The notes below the pieces were generated by a model. It was not told the DNA's origin. It ran no database searches and saw only the letters and a list, made by a program, of their open reading frames with translations. From assembly GCA_023458595.1 (NCBI GenBank), contig JAEWYT010000049.1, positions 1 to 64,000 of the forward strand: 64,000 nucleotides of DNA, given 5' to 3'. Source of the DNA: Pseudomonadota bacterium (GTDB lineage Bacteria; Pseudomonadota; Alphaproteobacteria; Rhizobiales; Tepidamorphaceae). Below, in pieces: positions 40,292 through 49,808 of the stretch (position 1 is the stretch's first letter; each line of letters begins with the position of its first letter). Position numbers and translations under genes: made by a program.

Positions 40292-41803
40292 TCAGCCCTC
40301 GTAGTTGTCGGCGACGAGCCGGTCGAGCAGCGCGACGCCGTAGCCGGACGCCCAGCTCCTGTTCACGTCGGTCTGCGGCGAGGCCATGCCGGTGCCGGCG
40401 ATGTCGAGATGCGCCCAGGGAATCGCGTCGTCGACGAAGCGCTTGAGGAACTGCGCGGCCGTGATCGAGCCGGCGTAGCGGCCACCGGTGTTCTTGATGT
40501 CGGCGAACCTCGAATCGATCATCTTGTCGTACTCGGCCCCCAGCGGCATCCGCCAGACCTTCTCGCCGGTCGCCGTGCCCGCGGCCGTCAGGCGCGCGGC
40601 GAGCTCGTCGTCGTTGCAGAACATGCCCGCATACTCGTGGCCGAGCGCGACGATGATCGCACCGGTCAGCGTCGCCAGATCGACGATGAAGGCCGGCTTG
40701 AACTTCTTCTGCACGTAGGTCAGCGCATCGGCGAGCACCAGACGCCCTTCCGCATCGGTGTTGATGACCTCGATCGTCTGGCCCGACATCGAGGTGACGA
40801 TGTCGCCGGGACGCTGCGCCTTGCCGTCGGGCATGTTCTCGACGAGGCCGATGACGCCGACCGCATCGACCTTCGCCTTGCGGGCGGCGAGCGCGTGCAT
40901 GAGGCCGACGACGCAGGCGGCGCCGGCCATGTCGCCCTTCATGTCCTCCATTCCGGCGGCCGGCTTGATGGAGATGCCGCCGGTATCGAAGACGACGCCC
41001 TTGCCGACGAAGACGACGGGCTTCTTCTTCGAGGACTTGCCGAGGCCGTTCCAGCGCATGACGACGAGGCGGCTCTCGCGCTCGCTGCCCTGCCCGACCC
41101 CGAGCAGCGCGTCCATGCCGAGCTTCGCCATCTCCTTCTCGCCGAGCACGGTCACGCCGACGCCGAGAGATGACAAGCCCTTGGCGCGCTTGGCGAATTC
41201 GTCCGGGCTGAGGACGTTGGCGGGCTCGTTGACGAGATCGCGGGCGATCAGGGTGCCGTCGCTCACCGCGTCCAGGACCGAGAAGGCCTTGCGGGCGGCG
41301 GCGTGGTCGTCGGTGGCGATCACGATCGCGGCGGGCGGGGTCTTCGGCTTGTCGTCGTCGGATTTCTTCTTCTTGTAGCGGTCGAACCGGTAGGCGGAGA
41401 GCTTGGCGCCGACGCCCAGCAGCGCGGCGGCGTTCGCGCCCGGCGACTTGCCGTCGGCGAGTTGCATCACGACCGTCGCGGCCGAGACGCCGTTGGCGAG
41501 CCGCGCGGCGACCGCGCCGCCGATGTTCCGCCAGTCGAGATCGCCGAGCTTGGCCGGGTCGCCGGTGCCCACCACCAGGATCCGGTCGAGCTTCGGCTCG
41601 GCGGGCCCGAAGACCTCCAGGAACGTCTTCGATTTGCCGGTGAAGTCGGCTGCCTTGGCGGCGCGCGACAGGGCGCCCCCGGTCGCGGTGTCCAGGGCCT
41701 TGCCGACGGGTCCAAACGCCGCTCCGTCGCCGGCGAACAGCACGGCAACGCCCTTTTCGGGGGCGGACAGCTTCGAAAAACTCACTTTCGGCAGGTTCGA
41801 CAT
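40292..41803 (-). CDS. pepA: Leucyl aminopeptidase (cytosol aminopeptidase, M17)
   Basis: 503 residues from the ATG at 41803. A two-zinc aminopeptidase releasing N-terminal residues. The catalytic C-terminal domain has VFVGKGVVFDTGGISIKP (Lys/Asp ligands), DMKGDMAGAACVVGLMHAL, the signature NTDAEGRLVLADAL (Asp and Glu ligands) and ATLTGAIIVALGHEYAGMF. The N-terminal macro-like domain is diverged, as usual. The end (WASGYGVALLDRLV) is conserved. Divergent from lptF. Confidence 0.96.
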   Translation of the reverse strand: MSNLPKVSFSKLSAPEKGVAVLFAGDGAAFGPVGKALDTATGGALSRAAKAADFTGKSKTFLEVFGPAEPKLDRILVVGTGDPAKLGDLDWRNIGGAVAARLANGVSAATVVMQLADGKSPGANAAALLGVGAKLSAYRFDRYKKKKSDDDKPKTPPAAIVIATDDHAAARKAFSVLDAVSDGTLIARDLVNEPANVLSPDEFAKRAKGLSSLGVGVTVLGEKEMAKLGMDALLGVGQGSERESRLVVMRWNGLGKSSKKKPVVFVGKGVVFDTGGISIKPAAGMEDMKGDMAGAACVVGLMHALAARKAKVDAVGVIGLVENMPDGKAQRPGDIVTSMSGQTIEVINTDAEGRLVLADALTYVQKKFKPAFIVDLATLTGAIIVALGHEYAGMFCNDDELAARLTAAGTATGEKVWRMPLGAEYDKMIDSRFADIKNTGGRYAGSITAAQFLKRFVDDAIPWAHLDIAGTGMASPQTDVNRSWASGYGVALLDRLVADNYEG

Positions 41804-42041
41804 GGCGGAGAAGCCTCGGCTGGTTCAAATGTGTTACGCGATGTTACAATCGCTTGATCGTTCGAGCGTCTCCCAATACACCATCCCAAGGAACGGTGCG
41901 AGTGGCGGCGCCCGGACCGGTGAATCGGCAGGGGGATGGGAAGGCACGAAAATGGCCCATTCTTGCCATCAACACCGACTACCCGAATGCAGTGCCGGCG
42001 CTCGCCGGCGCGAGTGCGAAGCGCGTTGAGGCTCCAGGCGG

Positions 42042-43271
42042 ATGAACCTGATCGGTCGGTACATATTCCGCATCGTCGCCAGCGCCTTCGTGATCACGCT
42101 CCTGGTGCTGACCGGCGTCGTCTGGGTGACGCAGGCGCTGAAGGAAATCGACCTCCTCACCACCCAGGGCCAGACGCTCTTCCTGTTCCTCTACATGACG
42201 ATGCTGGCGCTGCCCGCGCTGATCATGGTGATCGCGCCGGTGGCGCTGTTCATCGCCTGCCTCTACGCCCTCAACCGCATCAACGCCGACAGCGAGCTCG
42301 TCATCATCCACGCCGCCGGCTCGTCGCCCTGGCTCGTCTACAAGCCGTTCGTCCTGCTGGGGATATTCGTCACCGTTCTCACCGGCTTCATCAGCCTCTA
42401 CGTGATGCCGGAAAGCGCGCGGACGCTGCGCAACACGATCGCCCAGATCCGCGCCGACGTCCTCACCTACATCGTCACCGAGGGCCTGTTCACCACCGTC
42501 GAGGACGGCCTGACCTTCCATATCCGCGACCGCAATCCCGACGGCACGCTCGCCGGCCTGATGGTCCACGACGAGCGCGATCCCGGCAAGGTGATGACCT
42601 ACCTCGCCGAGGAGGGCCGGATCGTGCGCAACGGCGAGCGGGCCTACCTGACGATGTCGCGGGGCAGCATGCACCAGCAGGAAGGCAAGCCGGAGGAGAT
42701 GAAGATCATCAACTTCGACCGGTACATCTTCGACCTTTCGAACCTGACGCTGGGCAGCGGCAAGGTGGAATACCGGCCGCGCGAGATGCGCATGTCGGAG
42801 CTGCTCGACCCCGATCCGAACGACACCTACTACCAGCAGTTCCCCGGCAAGTACCGCGAGGAGATTCACGAGCGCTTCTCGAGCATCCTCTATCCGCTCG
42901 CCTTCGTGTTCATAACGCTGGCCACGCTCGGCTACCCGCGCACCAACCGCACCGGGCGCGGCAACTCGATCGTGCTGGCAATCATCGCCATGGCGGTGCT
43001 GCGCACGGTCGGCTTCAGCGCGGCTAACCTCGCCGTGCGCGAGGCCTGGGCGGTCATCCCGATGTATCTCACCCCAATCGTCGGCATCGCCGGCGCGGCC
43101 TGGATGGCGTTCGGCCAGGGCCGGCGGATGGCGCTGATCGCCGATTCGATCCCGATGCCCAAGATCAGCATGGGCGACCTGAGCCCGGCGCGGGTCTGGG
43201 CGCACGTCTCCGCGACGGCGGCCGATTTCATGCACCGCACGGGCCTCGACGGCCGGAGGGCGTCGCGGTGA
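42042..43271 (+). CDS. lptF: LPS export ABC transporter permease LptF
   Basis: 409 residues; the first gene of the lpt operon. An inner-membrane permease that with LptG and the LptB ATPase extracts LPS and passes it to the Lpt bridge. YjgP/YjgQ-type layout: three N-terminal helices (MNLIGRYIFRIVASAFVITL; LPALIMVIAPVALFIACLYALNRI), a large periplasmic beta-jellyroll (LTFHIRDRNPDGTLAGLMVHD) and C-terminal helices. The conserved coupling stretch ALNRINADSELVIIHAAG is present. Coupled to lptG by a GTGA overlap. Confidence 0.95.
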   Translation: MNLIGRYIFRIVASAFVITLLVLTGVVWVTQALKEIDLLTTQGQTLFLFLYMTMLALPALIMVIAPVALFIACLYALNRINADSELVIIHAAGSSPWLVYKPFVLLGIFVTVLTGFISLYVMPESARTLRNTIAQIRADVLTYIVTEGLFTTVEDGLTFHIRDRNPDGTLAGLMVHDERDPGKVMTYLAEEGRIVRNGERAYLTMSRGSMHQQEGKPEEMKIINFDRYIFDLSNLTLGSGKVEYRPREMRMSELLDPDPNDTYYQQFPGKYREEIHERFSSILYPLAFVFITLATLGYPRTNRTGRGNSIVLAIIAMAVLRTVGFSAANLAVREAWAVIPMYLTPIVGIAGAAWMAFGQGRRMALIADSIPMPKISMGDLSPARVWAHVSATAADFMHRTGLDGRRASR

Positions 43272-44359
43272 TTTTCGACAAGACCATCGCGACGTACCTG
43301 TCCAGGCGGTTCATCCTGAACCTGCTCGGCGTGTTCGGCACGTGCGTCGCGCTGATCTTTCTGGTCGACACGGTCGAGAACCTGCGGCGGGCCGGCAACC
43401 ACGACGTCGGCTTCGACGTCGTGCTGCTCCTGTCGATCTACCGGCTGCCGTCGCTGACGGAGCTGGTGCTGCCGTTCTCCGTGCTTTTCGCCGCCATGAT
43501 GACGTTCCTGACGCTGACGAAGAGCCTGGAACTGGTGGTGGCGCGCTCGGTCGGCCTGTCGGTCTGGCAGTTCAGCGCGCCGACCCTGGTGATCGCCCTG
43601 GTCGTGGGGATCGGCGCGACGACGCTCTACAATCCGCTCGCCGCCGACTTCAAGGCGCGGCACGAGGCGCTGTTCGAGGAATCGTTCGGCGACTATTCGG
43701 GACCCCTGGCCTATGGCGGGCGGGCGGTGTGGCTGCGGCAGGACGGCGTGGACGGGCAATCGGTCCTGCACGCCAAGAGCGCCGCGCCGAACGGATGGAG
43801 GCTGCGGTCGGTGACGGCCATCGTCTTCAACGAGGACGGCGGCTTCCGCGAGCGATTCGAGGCGAAATCGGCGATCCTCGAGGACGGGCGCTGGCGGCTC
43901 AACAACGGCTGGCTGATCCAGCCCGGGATGGCGCCCCAGTTCCACCGGTCCTATCTGCTCAGCACATACCTCACGAAGACCCAGGTCTCCGACCGCCTCG
44001 CCTCGGCGGAAACGATCTCGTTCTGGGACCTTCCGAACCAGATCGATATCGCCAAAAAGGCCGGTTTGCCCGCGATTCAGTACCAGCTCCAGTACCAGAC
44101 GCTCTTAGCGCGTCCTTTACTCCTGTGCGCGATGGTTCTGATCGCCGCTACTGTGTCGCTTCGCGTGTTCCGGTTCGGCAATATCGGACGGATGATTCTC
44201 GGTGGCGTGGTTGCGGGCTTCGTGCTTTATGTGATTACCAAACTCGTGGGGGATCTCGGCGCCGCTGGAGCGGTGACGCCGTTCGCTGCTGCATGGACGC
44301 CGCCTCTGGTGGCCATGCTCATCGGAACGACAGTGTTGTTGTACCAGGAAGACGGCTAG
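43268..44359 (+). CDS. lptG: LPS export ABC transporter permease LptG
   Basis: 363 residues from a GTG at 43268 overlapping the lptF stop. The second Lpt permease, with the same fold: IATYLSRRFILNLLGVFGTC, TELVLPFSVLFAAMMTFLTLT and a coupling helix (KSLELVVARSVGLSVWQFS), then a periplasmic jellyroll and C-terminal helices (RPLLLCAMVLIAATVSLRVF, IGRMILGGVVAGFVLYVITK). Its stop lies two bases before the lptD start. Confidence 0.95.
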   Translation: MIFDKTIATYLSRRFILNLLGVFGTCVALIFLVDTVENLRRAGNHDVGFDVVLLLSIYRLPSLTELVLPFSVLFAAMMTFLTLTKSLELVVARSVGLSVWQFSAPTLVIALVVGIGATTLYNPLAADFKARHEALFEESFGDYSGPLAYGGRAVWLRQDGVDGQSVLHAKSAAPNGWRLRSVTAIVFNEDGGFRERFEAKSAILEDGRWRLNNGWLIQPGMAPQFHRSYLLSTYLTKTQVSDRLASAETISFWDLPNQIDIAKKAGLPAIQYQLQYQTLLARPLLLCAMVLIAATVSLRVFRFGNIGRMILGGVVAGFVLYVITKLVGDLGAAGAVTPFAAAWTPPLVAMLIGTTVLLYQEDG

Positions 44360-44361
44360 TG

Positions 44362-46878
44362 ATGGCTGCCGATCAGCATTTTCTCGATCGGATTCGCTGC
44401 ACGATGCCAGGCATTGTGGCAGTTTTCGCGGTCGCGGCGCTCAGCCTCGCGGCCGCGCCGGCGCTCGCCCAGGACCAGGCCCCCGCCGCCCCGGGGCAAA
44501 CGTCCTCGGTGATGACCGACATGATCGCCAAGGACCCGAACGCGCGGATGCTGCTCGAGGCCGACGAGCTCATCTACGATCTCGACAACGACGTCGTTTC
44601 CGCCTCCGGCAAGGTCGACATCTACTACAAGGGCTATACGGTCGAGGCCGACCGGGTCGACTACGAGCAGGCCTCCGGCAAGGTCTTCGCCCGGGGCAAC
44701 GTCAAGGTGACGGCTCCCGACAAGAACGTCATCTACGCCGACCAGGTCGAGCTCACCGACGAATTCCGCGACGGCTTCGTGCGCGAACTGACCCTCGTCA
44801 CGGCCGACGAGACGCGGTTCGCCGCCGCCTCGGCCGAACGGTTCGACGAGAACGTCACGGTTTTCAACACCGGCGTCTACACGGCCTGCAAGCCGTGCCA
44901 GGAAAACCCCGAAAAGCCGCCGTTCTGGCAGATCAAGGCCAAGCGCATCATCCACAACCAGGAGGAACAGACCGTCTACTACGAGGACGCGCGTTTCGAG
45001 CTGTTCGGGATGCCGATCGCCTACCTGCCCTATTTCAGCCATCCCGATCCGACGGTGAAGCAGCGCTCGGGCTTCCTGCGTCCGAACTTCCTCTACAGCA
45101 AGAACCTCGGCTACGGCGTCGAGGTCCCCTACTATTTCGCGCTGGCGCCGGACTACGACATGACGGTTTCGGTGACGCCCTACTCGATCCAGGGCCCGCT
45201 CGGCGCGTTCCAGTGGCGGCAGCGCTTCGAGACGGGCTCCTACGATATCCGCGGGGCGGGCATCTACCAGCTCGATCCCGACCAGTTCGCCGCTAATACC
45301 GTCGACAACACCACCTGGCGCGGCGTCCTGCAGACCTCCGGCCAGTTCGAGATCAACAGCTTCTGGAAATGGGGCTGGAACGGCACGCTGATGTCCGACC
45401 AGACCTTCATGCGGACCTACGACCTGACGAACGCCCAGGAAGTGCGCGACAATCTCTACCTGACCGGCCAGAGCGCCAGGAACTGGTTCGACGCCCGCAT
45501 CGTCCACTACCAGATCTTCCAGGACCCGATCCGCTTCAACGACGACTCCCAGCCGATCATCCATCCGGTGATCGACTACAACTACATCTTCGACGAGCCC
45601 GTGTACGGCGGGCGGCTCGCCTACAACGCCAACGCGCTGAGCCTCAGCCGGTCCGACGCCGAGTTCAGGCCGCTCTATCCGCAGAAGTCCCAGTTCGATG
45701 CAACCTACGGGTGCCCGTACGGGTATCTGAACAACCCGAACAACCTCGCTGCCCTGCCGTCGACCATGTCGGCGTCCAGCATCCTGCAGCTCGCCCGGTC
45801 GAGCACCTGCGAGCTCGTCGCCGCGCCGGGCAACACCAACCGCGTCGTCCAGGAGCTAAGCTGGGACCGCACGATCACCGATAGCGCCGGCCAGGTCTTC
45901 ACGCCCTTCCTGTCGGTGCGCGGAGACGTCTACACCTACGACATCTCGGATCCCTACGTCAGCGACGGCTTTACGGCGGTCAGCGTCCTCAACCGGTTCA
46001 TGCCGAACGGGGACGACACGATCCTGCGCGGCATGGCGACCGCCGGGTTCGAGTATCGCTATCCGATCCTGATCTCCAACAACTGGGGCTATCAGATCAT
46101 CGAGCCGGTCGCCCAGGTCATCGCGCGGCCCGATGCCCAGGACAACGCGTCGATCCCGAACAACGACGCGCTGAGCATGGTGTTCGACGACACCACGCTG
46201 TTCCAGATCGACAAGTTCTCCGGCTACGACCGGATGGAGGGCGGAACGCGCGCCAATGTCGGGTTGCGCTACAATGCCCAGACCAACAGCGGCATCCGCG
46301 TCGGCGGCGTGTTCGGCCAGTCCTATCAGCTGGCCGGCGAGAATCCGTTCCCGGCCGGAACGGGCCTGGAGACCGACCGCTCGGACTACGTCGCCGCGCT
46401 CTACTTCTCGCCGATCTCCTCGCTGCAGATCGTCAACCGGATCCGGCTGGACGAATCCAACTTCGACAACAAGCGCTACGACCTGGAGGTGAGCGGCGGC
46501 TACGGCGCGATCAGCTCCTCGTTGGTCTACTCCAACATCGCCCCCGATCCGCAGCAGGGCTTCTCCGAGCGGCGCGAGGAAATCCAGGGACTGGCCAAGG
46601 TCAAGCTCGACGCCAACTGGTCGGTCTGGGCCGGCGGCCGCTACGAGCTCTCCGGCACGCCCGACACGTCGCAGTACCCCAACCATTCGCCGCAATGGAT
46701 CTCGAACACCTTCGGCTTCGGCTACGAGAACGAATGCGTCACGCTGGCCATCGCCTATTCGCGCCAATATGCCCGCGATCTCGATCTGGAACCCGACGAG
46801 CGGATCATGTTCAAGTTCGCCCTGCGCACGCTGACCGAGGGCCAATTCTCGCAGTCCCTCAGCAACGACAGCAACTAG
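44362..46878 (+). CDS. lptD: LPS-assembly outer-membrane protein LptD
   Basis: 838 residues from the ATG at 44362. A plug-and-barrel outer-membrane translocon that inserts LPS into the outer leaflet. It has a signal peptide ending at AAAPALAQ, an N-terminal OstA-like jellyroll (MLLEADELIYDLDNDVVSASGKVDI, TVEADRVDYEQASGKVFARGNV) and a long beta-barrel. Four cysteines are notable: TACKPC in the jellyroll, and YGCPYGY and SSTCELV in the barrel; alphaproteobacterial LptD uses its own disulfide pattern. It directly follows lptG and precedes surA. Confidence 0.95.
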   Translation: MAADQHFLDRIRCTMPGIVAVFAVAALSLAAAPALAQDQAPAAPGQTSSVMTDMIAKDPNARMLLEADELIYDLDNDVVSASGKVDIYYKGYTVEADRVDYEQASGKVFARGNVKVTAPDKNVIYADQVELTDEFRDGFVRELTLVTADETRFAAASAERFDENVTVFNTGVYTACKPCQENPEKPPFWQIKAKRIIHNQEEQTVYYEDARFELFGMPIAYLPYFSHPDPTVKQRSGFLRPNFLYSKNLGYGVEVPYYFALAPDYDMTVSVTPYSIQGPLGAFQWRQRFETGSYDIRGAGIYQLDPDQFAANTVDNTTWRGVLQTSGQFEINSFWKWGWNGTLMSDQTFMRTYDLTNAQEVRDNLYLTGQSARNWFDARIVHYQIFQDPIRFNDDSQPIIHPVIDYNYIFDEPVYGGRLAYNANALSLSRSDAEFRPLYPQKSQFDATYGCPYGYLNNPNNLAALPSTMSASSILQLARSSTCELVAAPGNTNRVVQELSWDRTITDSAGQVFTPFLSVRGDVYTYDISDPYVSDGFTAVSVLNRFMPNGDDTILRGMATAGFEYRYPILISNNWGYQIIEPVAQVIARPDAQDNASIPNNDALSMVFDDTTLFQIDKFSGYDRMEGGTRANVGLRYNAQTNSGIRVGGVFGQSYQLAGENPFPAGTGLETDRSDYVAALYFSPISSLQIVNRIRLDESNFDNKRYDLEVSGGYGAISSSLVYSNIAPDPQQGFSERREEIQGLAKVKLDANWSVWAGGRYELSGTPDTSQYPNHSPQWISNTFGFGYENECVTLAIAYSRQYARDLDLEPDERIMFKFALRTLTEGQFSQSLSNDSN

Positions 46879-46975
46879 CGCGCCACCCTGGCGCCCGGCG
46901 GGACTGGCCCTCGCAGCCATTTGCCTGCCATAATCGAATGGCAAGCGTCATTCTGCGAATTTCTGGACGTATTGG

Positions 46976-47941
46976 ATGAACAGCCTCCCCCGAGTTCCTG
47001 GATTTTGGCGGTTGTCCCGCGGCGCCCTGCTGGCTGCCGTGGTGGCGGCAGGAGCGGCGTCGGCGATCTGTTTCGGATCGGCCCGGCCCGCCCACGCGAC
47101 GGAGATCGCCATTCTCGTCAACGACGATCCGATCACCGAGTACGACATCGCGCAGCGGCAGAAACTGATCGCCGCCACCAGTCGCGGCGGCGGGAACACG
47201 AAGCAGCAGGCGATCGACGAACTGATCGACGAGCGCCTGAAGATGCAGGCGGCGCGCCGGATGGGCATCTCTGCCGCCCCGGAGGAGGTCGACGGCGCCT
47301 TCGACATGATCGCGTCCCGCGTGAAGATGCCGCCGTCCCAGTTCGCCCAGGCGCTGCAGCAGATCGGCGTCAATCCGCAGACGCTCAAGAAGCGCCTCGA
47401 AGCGGATATCACCTGGCGCAACGTGGTGCGGGCGCGGTTCCGCTCCAACGTCAACATCCGCGATCGCGACATCGAGGTCGCCCTCGCCCGCAAGGGCGAG
47501 GAACTGCCGACGACGAGCATGGAAATCGAGTTCCAGCAGATCATCCTGATCATCCCCAAGGGAAGCTCGGATTCGTTCGTGCGTCAGCGCCAGGCCGACG
47601 CGCAAGCCTTCAAGGCCAAGTTCACCGGCTGCGACAGCGCCCGGGATCTGGCGAAGTCGTTCCGCGACATCGTCGTGAAGGAGAAAGTCCGGCGCAACGT
47701 GGCCGACCTGCCGCCGGACCTCGTCGAGAAGGCGAAGGAGGTCGCTATCGGCGGGATCATCGGGCCGACGTCGAGCCCCGTCGTCGTCGAGCTGCTCGGC
47801 ATCTGCGACCGCGAGGAGATCCAGGACAGCTCCTCGGCCCGCAAGCAGGTCCAGTCGGAGCTGATGAACGAACAGGGCGAGCGCCTGGCGCGCCGCATGC
47901 TGATCGACCTCAAGCAAGCCGCCGTCATCGAGTATCGTTGA
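46976..47941 (+). CDS. surA: Periplasmic chaperone / peptidyl-prolyl isomerase SurA
   Basis: 321 residues from the ATG at 46976. A signal peptide (RGALLAAVVAAGAASAICFGSARPAHA) is followed by a SurA N-terminal chaperone domain (EIAILVNDDPITEYDIAQRQKLIAA, KQQAIDELIDERLKMQAARRMG). A parvulin-like rotamase region (LPPDLVEKAKEVAIGGIIGPTSSPVVVELLGI) follows. It escorts outer-membrane proteins, including LptD encoded just upstream, to the Bam complex. The stop overlaps a possible TTG start of pdxA. Confidence 0.92.
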   Translation: MNSLPRVPGFWRLSRGALLAAVVAAGAASAICFGSARPAHATEIAILVNDDPITEYDIAQRQKLIAATSRGGGNTKQQAIDELIDERLKMQAARRMGISAAPEEVDGAFDMIASRVKMPPSQFAQALQQIGVNPQTLKKRLEADITWRNVVRARFRSNVNIRDRDIEVALARKGEELPTTSMEIEFQQIILIIPKGSSDSFVRQRQADAQAFKAKFTGCDSARDLAKSFRDIVVKEKVRRNVADLPPDLVEKAKEVAIGGIIGPTSSPVVVELLGICDREEIQDSSSARKQVQSELMNEQGERLARRMLIDLKQAAVIEYR

Positions 47942-47955
47942 GCGGGGCATTCGGA

Positions 47956-48963
47956 GTGTCCCCCGGTCCCCTCGTCGTGACGATGGGCGAGCCCGCCGGC
48001 ATCGGACCGGAGCTCGTCGGTCAGGCCTGGCTCGCCGGCGTCCGGCACGGGATGCCGCCGTTCTATTGCCTCGCCGACCCCGTTTTCCTGACGAAGCGGC
48101 TGGCGGCGGCGGGCGTCGACGCTCCTCTGGCGCTCGTCACCGAGGCAGAAGAGGCCGAAGCCGCGTTCCCGGACGGGGTGCCGGTGATCCCCCTCGACAG
48201 GACGGTGGTCTCGGGCGAGGCCGGCTCTCCGTCGGTCGCAGATGCGCCGGCGGTGCTCGAGGCGATCGAGCGGTCCGTCGCCGACGTGATCGCCGGCCAG
48301 GCGGCCGGCGTCGTCACGGCTCCGGTCCAGAAGGAAGCGCTCTACGACGCGGGCTTCGCGTTTCCCGGCCATACCGAATTCCTGGGCGATCTGGCCGTCC
48401 GGCACGGTCTTCCGGCTCGTCCGGTGATGATGCTGGCTTCCGATGCGCTGAGAGTGGTCCCGGTCACCATCCACGTTCCCCTCGTCGACGTGCCGCGGCT
48501 CCTGACGACGGACCTGATCGTCGAGACGGCGGAGATCGTCGCCCGCGAACTGACGGCGAAGTTCGGCATCGCAGCCCCGCGGCTCGCGGTTTCCGGGCTG
48601 AACCCGCATGCCGGCGAGGGAGGCCGGATCGGAACCGAGGATCGCGACGTGGTCGCCCCGGCGGTCGAGCGGCTGCGCGGCCTCGGCATCGACGCGGCCG
48701 GCCCGCAGGCGGCCGACACGCTGTTCCACGCGAGCGCGCGCACGGGCTACGACGCGGCCATCTGCATGTATCACGACCAGGCGCTGATCCCGATCAAGAC
48801 GATCGCCTTCGAGGACGCCGTCAACGTGACGCTCGGCCTGCCCTTCGTGCGCACCTCGCCCGACCACGGCACGGCGCTGTCGCTCGCCGGCACCGGCAGG
48901 GCCGATCCGTCGAGCCTGATCGCCGCGATTCGCATGGCGCACGCCATGGCCGCGCGGTCATGA
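47956..48963 (+). CDS. pdxA: 4-hydroxythreonine-4-phosphate dehydrogenase
   Basis: 335 residues from a GTG at 47956 (GGGG about 8-10 nt upstream). A TTG at 47938 overlapping the surA stop would add six residues. It catalyses a step of vitamin B6 synthesis. PdxA motifs: VVTMGEPAGIGPELVGQAWL, GVVTAPVQKEALYDAGFAF, GHTEFLGDLAVRHG, GLNPHAGEGGRIGTEDRDVVAP, AICMYHDQALIPIKTIAF, VRTSPDHGTALSLAG. Coupled to ksgA by an ATGA overlap. Confidence 0.95.
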   Translation: MSPGPLVVTMGEPAGIGPELVGQAWLAGVRHGMPPFYCLADPVFLTKRLAAAGVDAPLALVTEAEEAEAAFPDGVPVIPLDRTVVSGEAGSPSVADAPAVLEAIERSVADVIAGQAAGVVTAPVQKEALYDAGFAFPGHTEFLGDLAVRHGLPARPVMMLASDALRVVPVTIHVPLVDVPRLLTTDLIVETAEIVARELTAKFGIAAPRLAVSGLNPHAGEGGRIGTEDRDVVAPAVERLRGLGIDAAGPQAADTLFHASARTGYDAAICMYHDQALIPIKTIAFEDAVNVTLGLPFVRTSPDHGTALSLAGTGRADPSSLIAAIRMAHAMAARS

Positions 48964-49808
48964 CGGCGGGCGAGCCGGACCTGCCGCCGTTGCGGGAGGT
49001 CATCGCCCGCCACGGGCTCGCCGCCCGCAAATCGCTCGGACAGAACTTCCTGCTCGACATCAACCTGACCCGGCGCATCGCGCGGGCGTCGGGCGCACTC
49101 GAGGGCGTCATCGTCGCGGAGATCGGCCCGGGGCCCGGCGGGCTCACCCGCGCGCTGCTGCTCGAAGGCGCGAAGAAGGTCGTCGCCGTCGAGAAGGACG
49201 GGCGATGCATCGCCGCGCTCGAGGAACTGGGAGCCGCTTTCCCGGGGCGTCTCGAGATCGTTCCGGCGGACGCGACGAAGCTCGACCTGTCGACCCGCAT
49301 CGAGACGCCGGCCCGCATCGTCGCCAACCTGCCCTACAACGTCTCGACGGTCCTTCTGGTCGGCTGGCTCGGCGGCGAGGACTGGCCGCCGTGGTGGGAT
49401 TCGCTGACGCTGATGTTCCAGCGCGAGGTCGCCGAGCGGATCGTCGCCGCGCCGGGCACCAAGGCCTACGGCCGGCTGTCGATCCTGTCGCAATGGCGCT
49501 CGAACCCGAGGATCCTGTTCGACGTCGACCGGCGTGCCTTCACCCCGCCGCCGAAGATCACCTCGTCCGTCGTCCGTATCGAGCCGGGGGAGATGCCCCC
49601 GGGGGTCCGGTTCCGCGACCTCGAAAAGGTCACGGCAGCCGCTTTCGGCCAGCGTCGCAAGATGCTGCGGTCGAGCCTCAGGAGCCTGATCGGACAGCCC
49701 GAAGCGATACTCGAATCCGCCGGCATCGATCCGACGAGCCGTGCCGAGGACATTCCCGTCGAGGGGTTCCTCGCCCTTGCGAAGGCGTATTCGGCCTCGC
49801 TCAGCTGA
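48960..49808 (+). CDS. ksgA: 16S rRNA (adenine1518/1519-N6,N6)-dimethyltransferase
   Basis: 282 residues, start overlapping the pdxA stop. It dimethylates two adjacent adenines near the 3' end of 16S rRNA. Motifs: KSLGQNFLLDINLTRRIA, VAEIGPGPGGLTRALLL (SAM), RIVANLPYNVSTVLLVGWL (catalytic NLPY) and FTPPPKITSSVVRI. The last gene of the lpt-surA-pdxA-ksgA operon; its end overlaps the convergent gmk by a few bases. Confidence 0.97.
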   Translation: MTAGEPDLPPLREVIARHGLAARKSLGQNFLLDINLTRRIARASGALEGVIVAEIGPGPGGLTRALLLEGAKKVVAVEKDGRCIAALEELGAAFPGRLEIVPADATKLDLSTRIETPARIVANLPYNVSTVLLVGWLGGEDWPPWWDSLTLMFQREVAERIVAAPGTKAYGRLSILSQWRSNPRILFDVDRRAFTPPPKITSSVVRIEPGEMPPGVRFRDLEKVTAAAFGQRRKMLRSSLRSLIGQPEAILESAGIDPTSRAEDIPVEGFLALAKAYSASLS

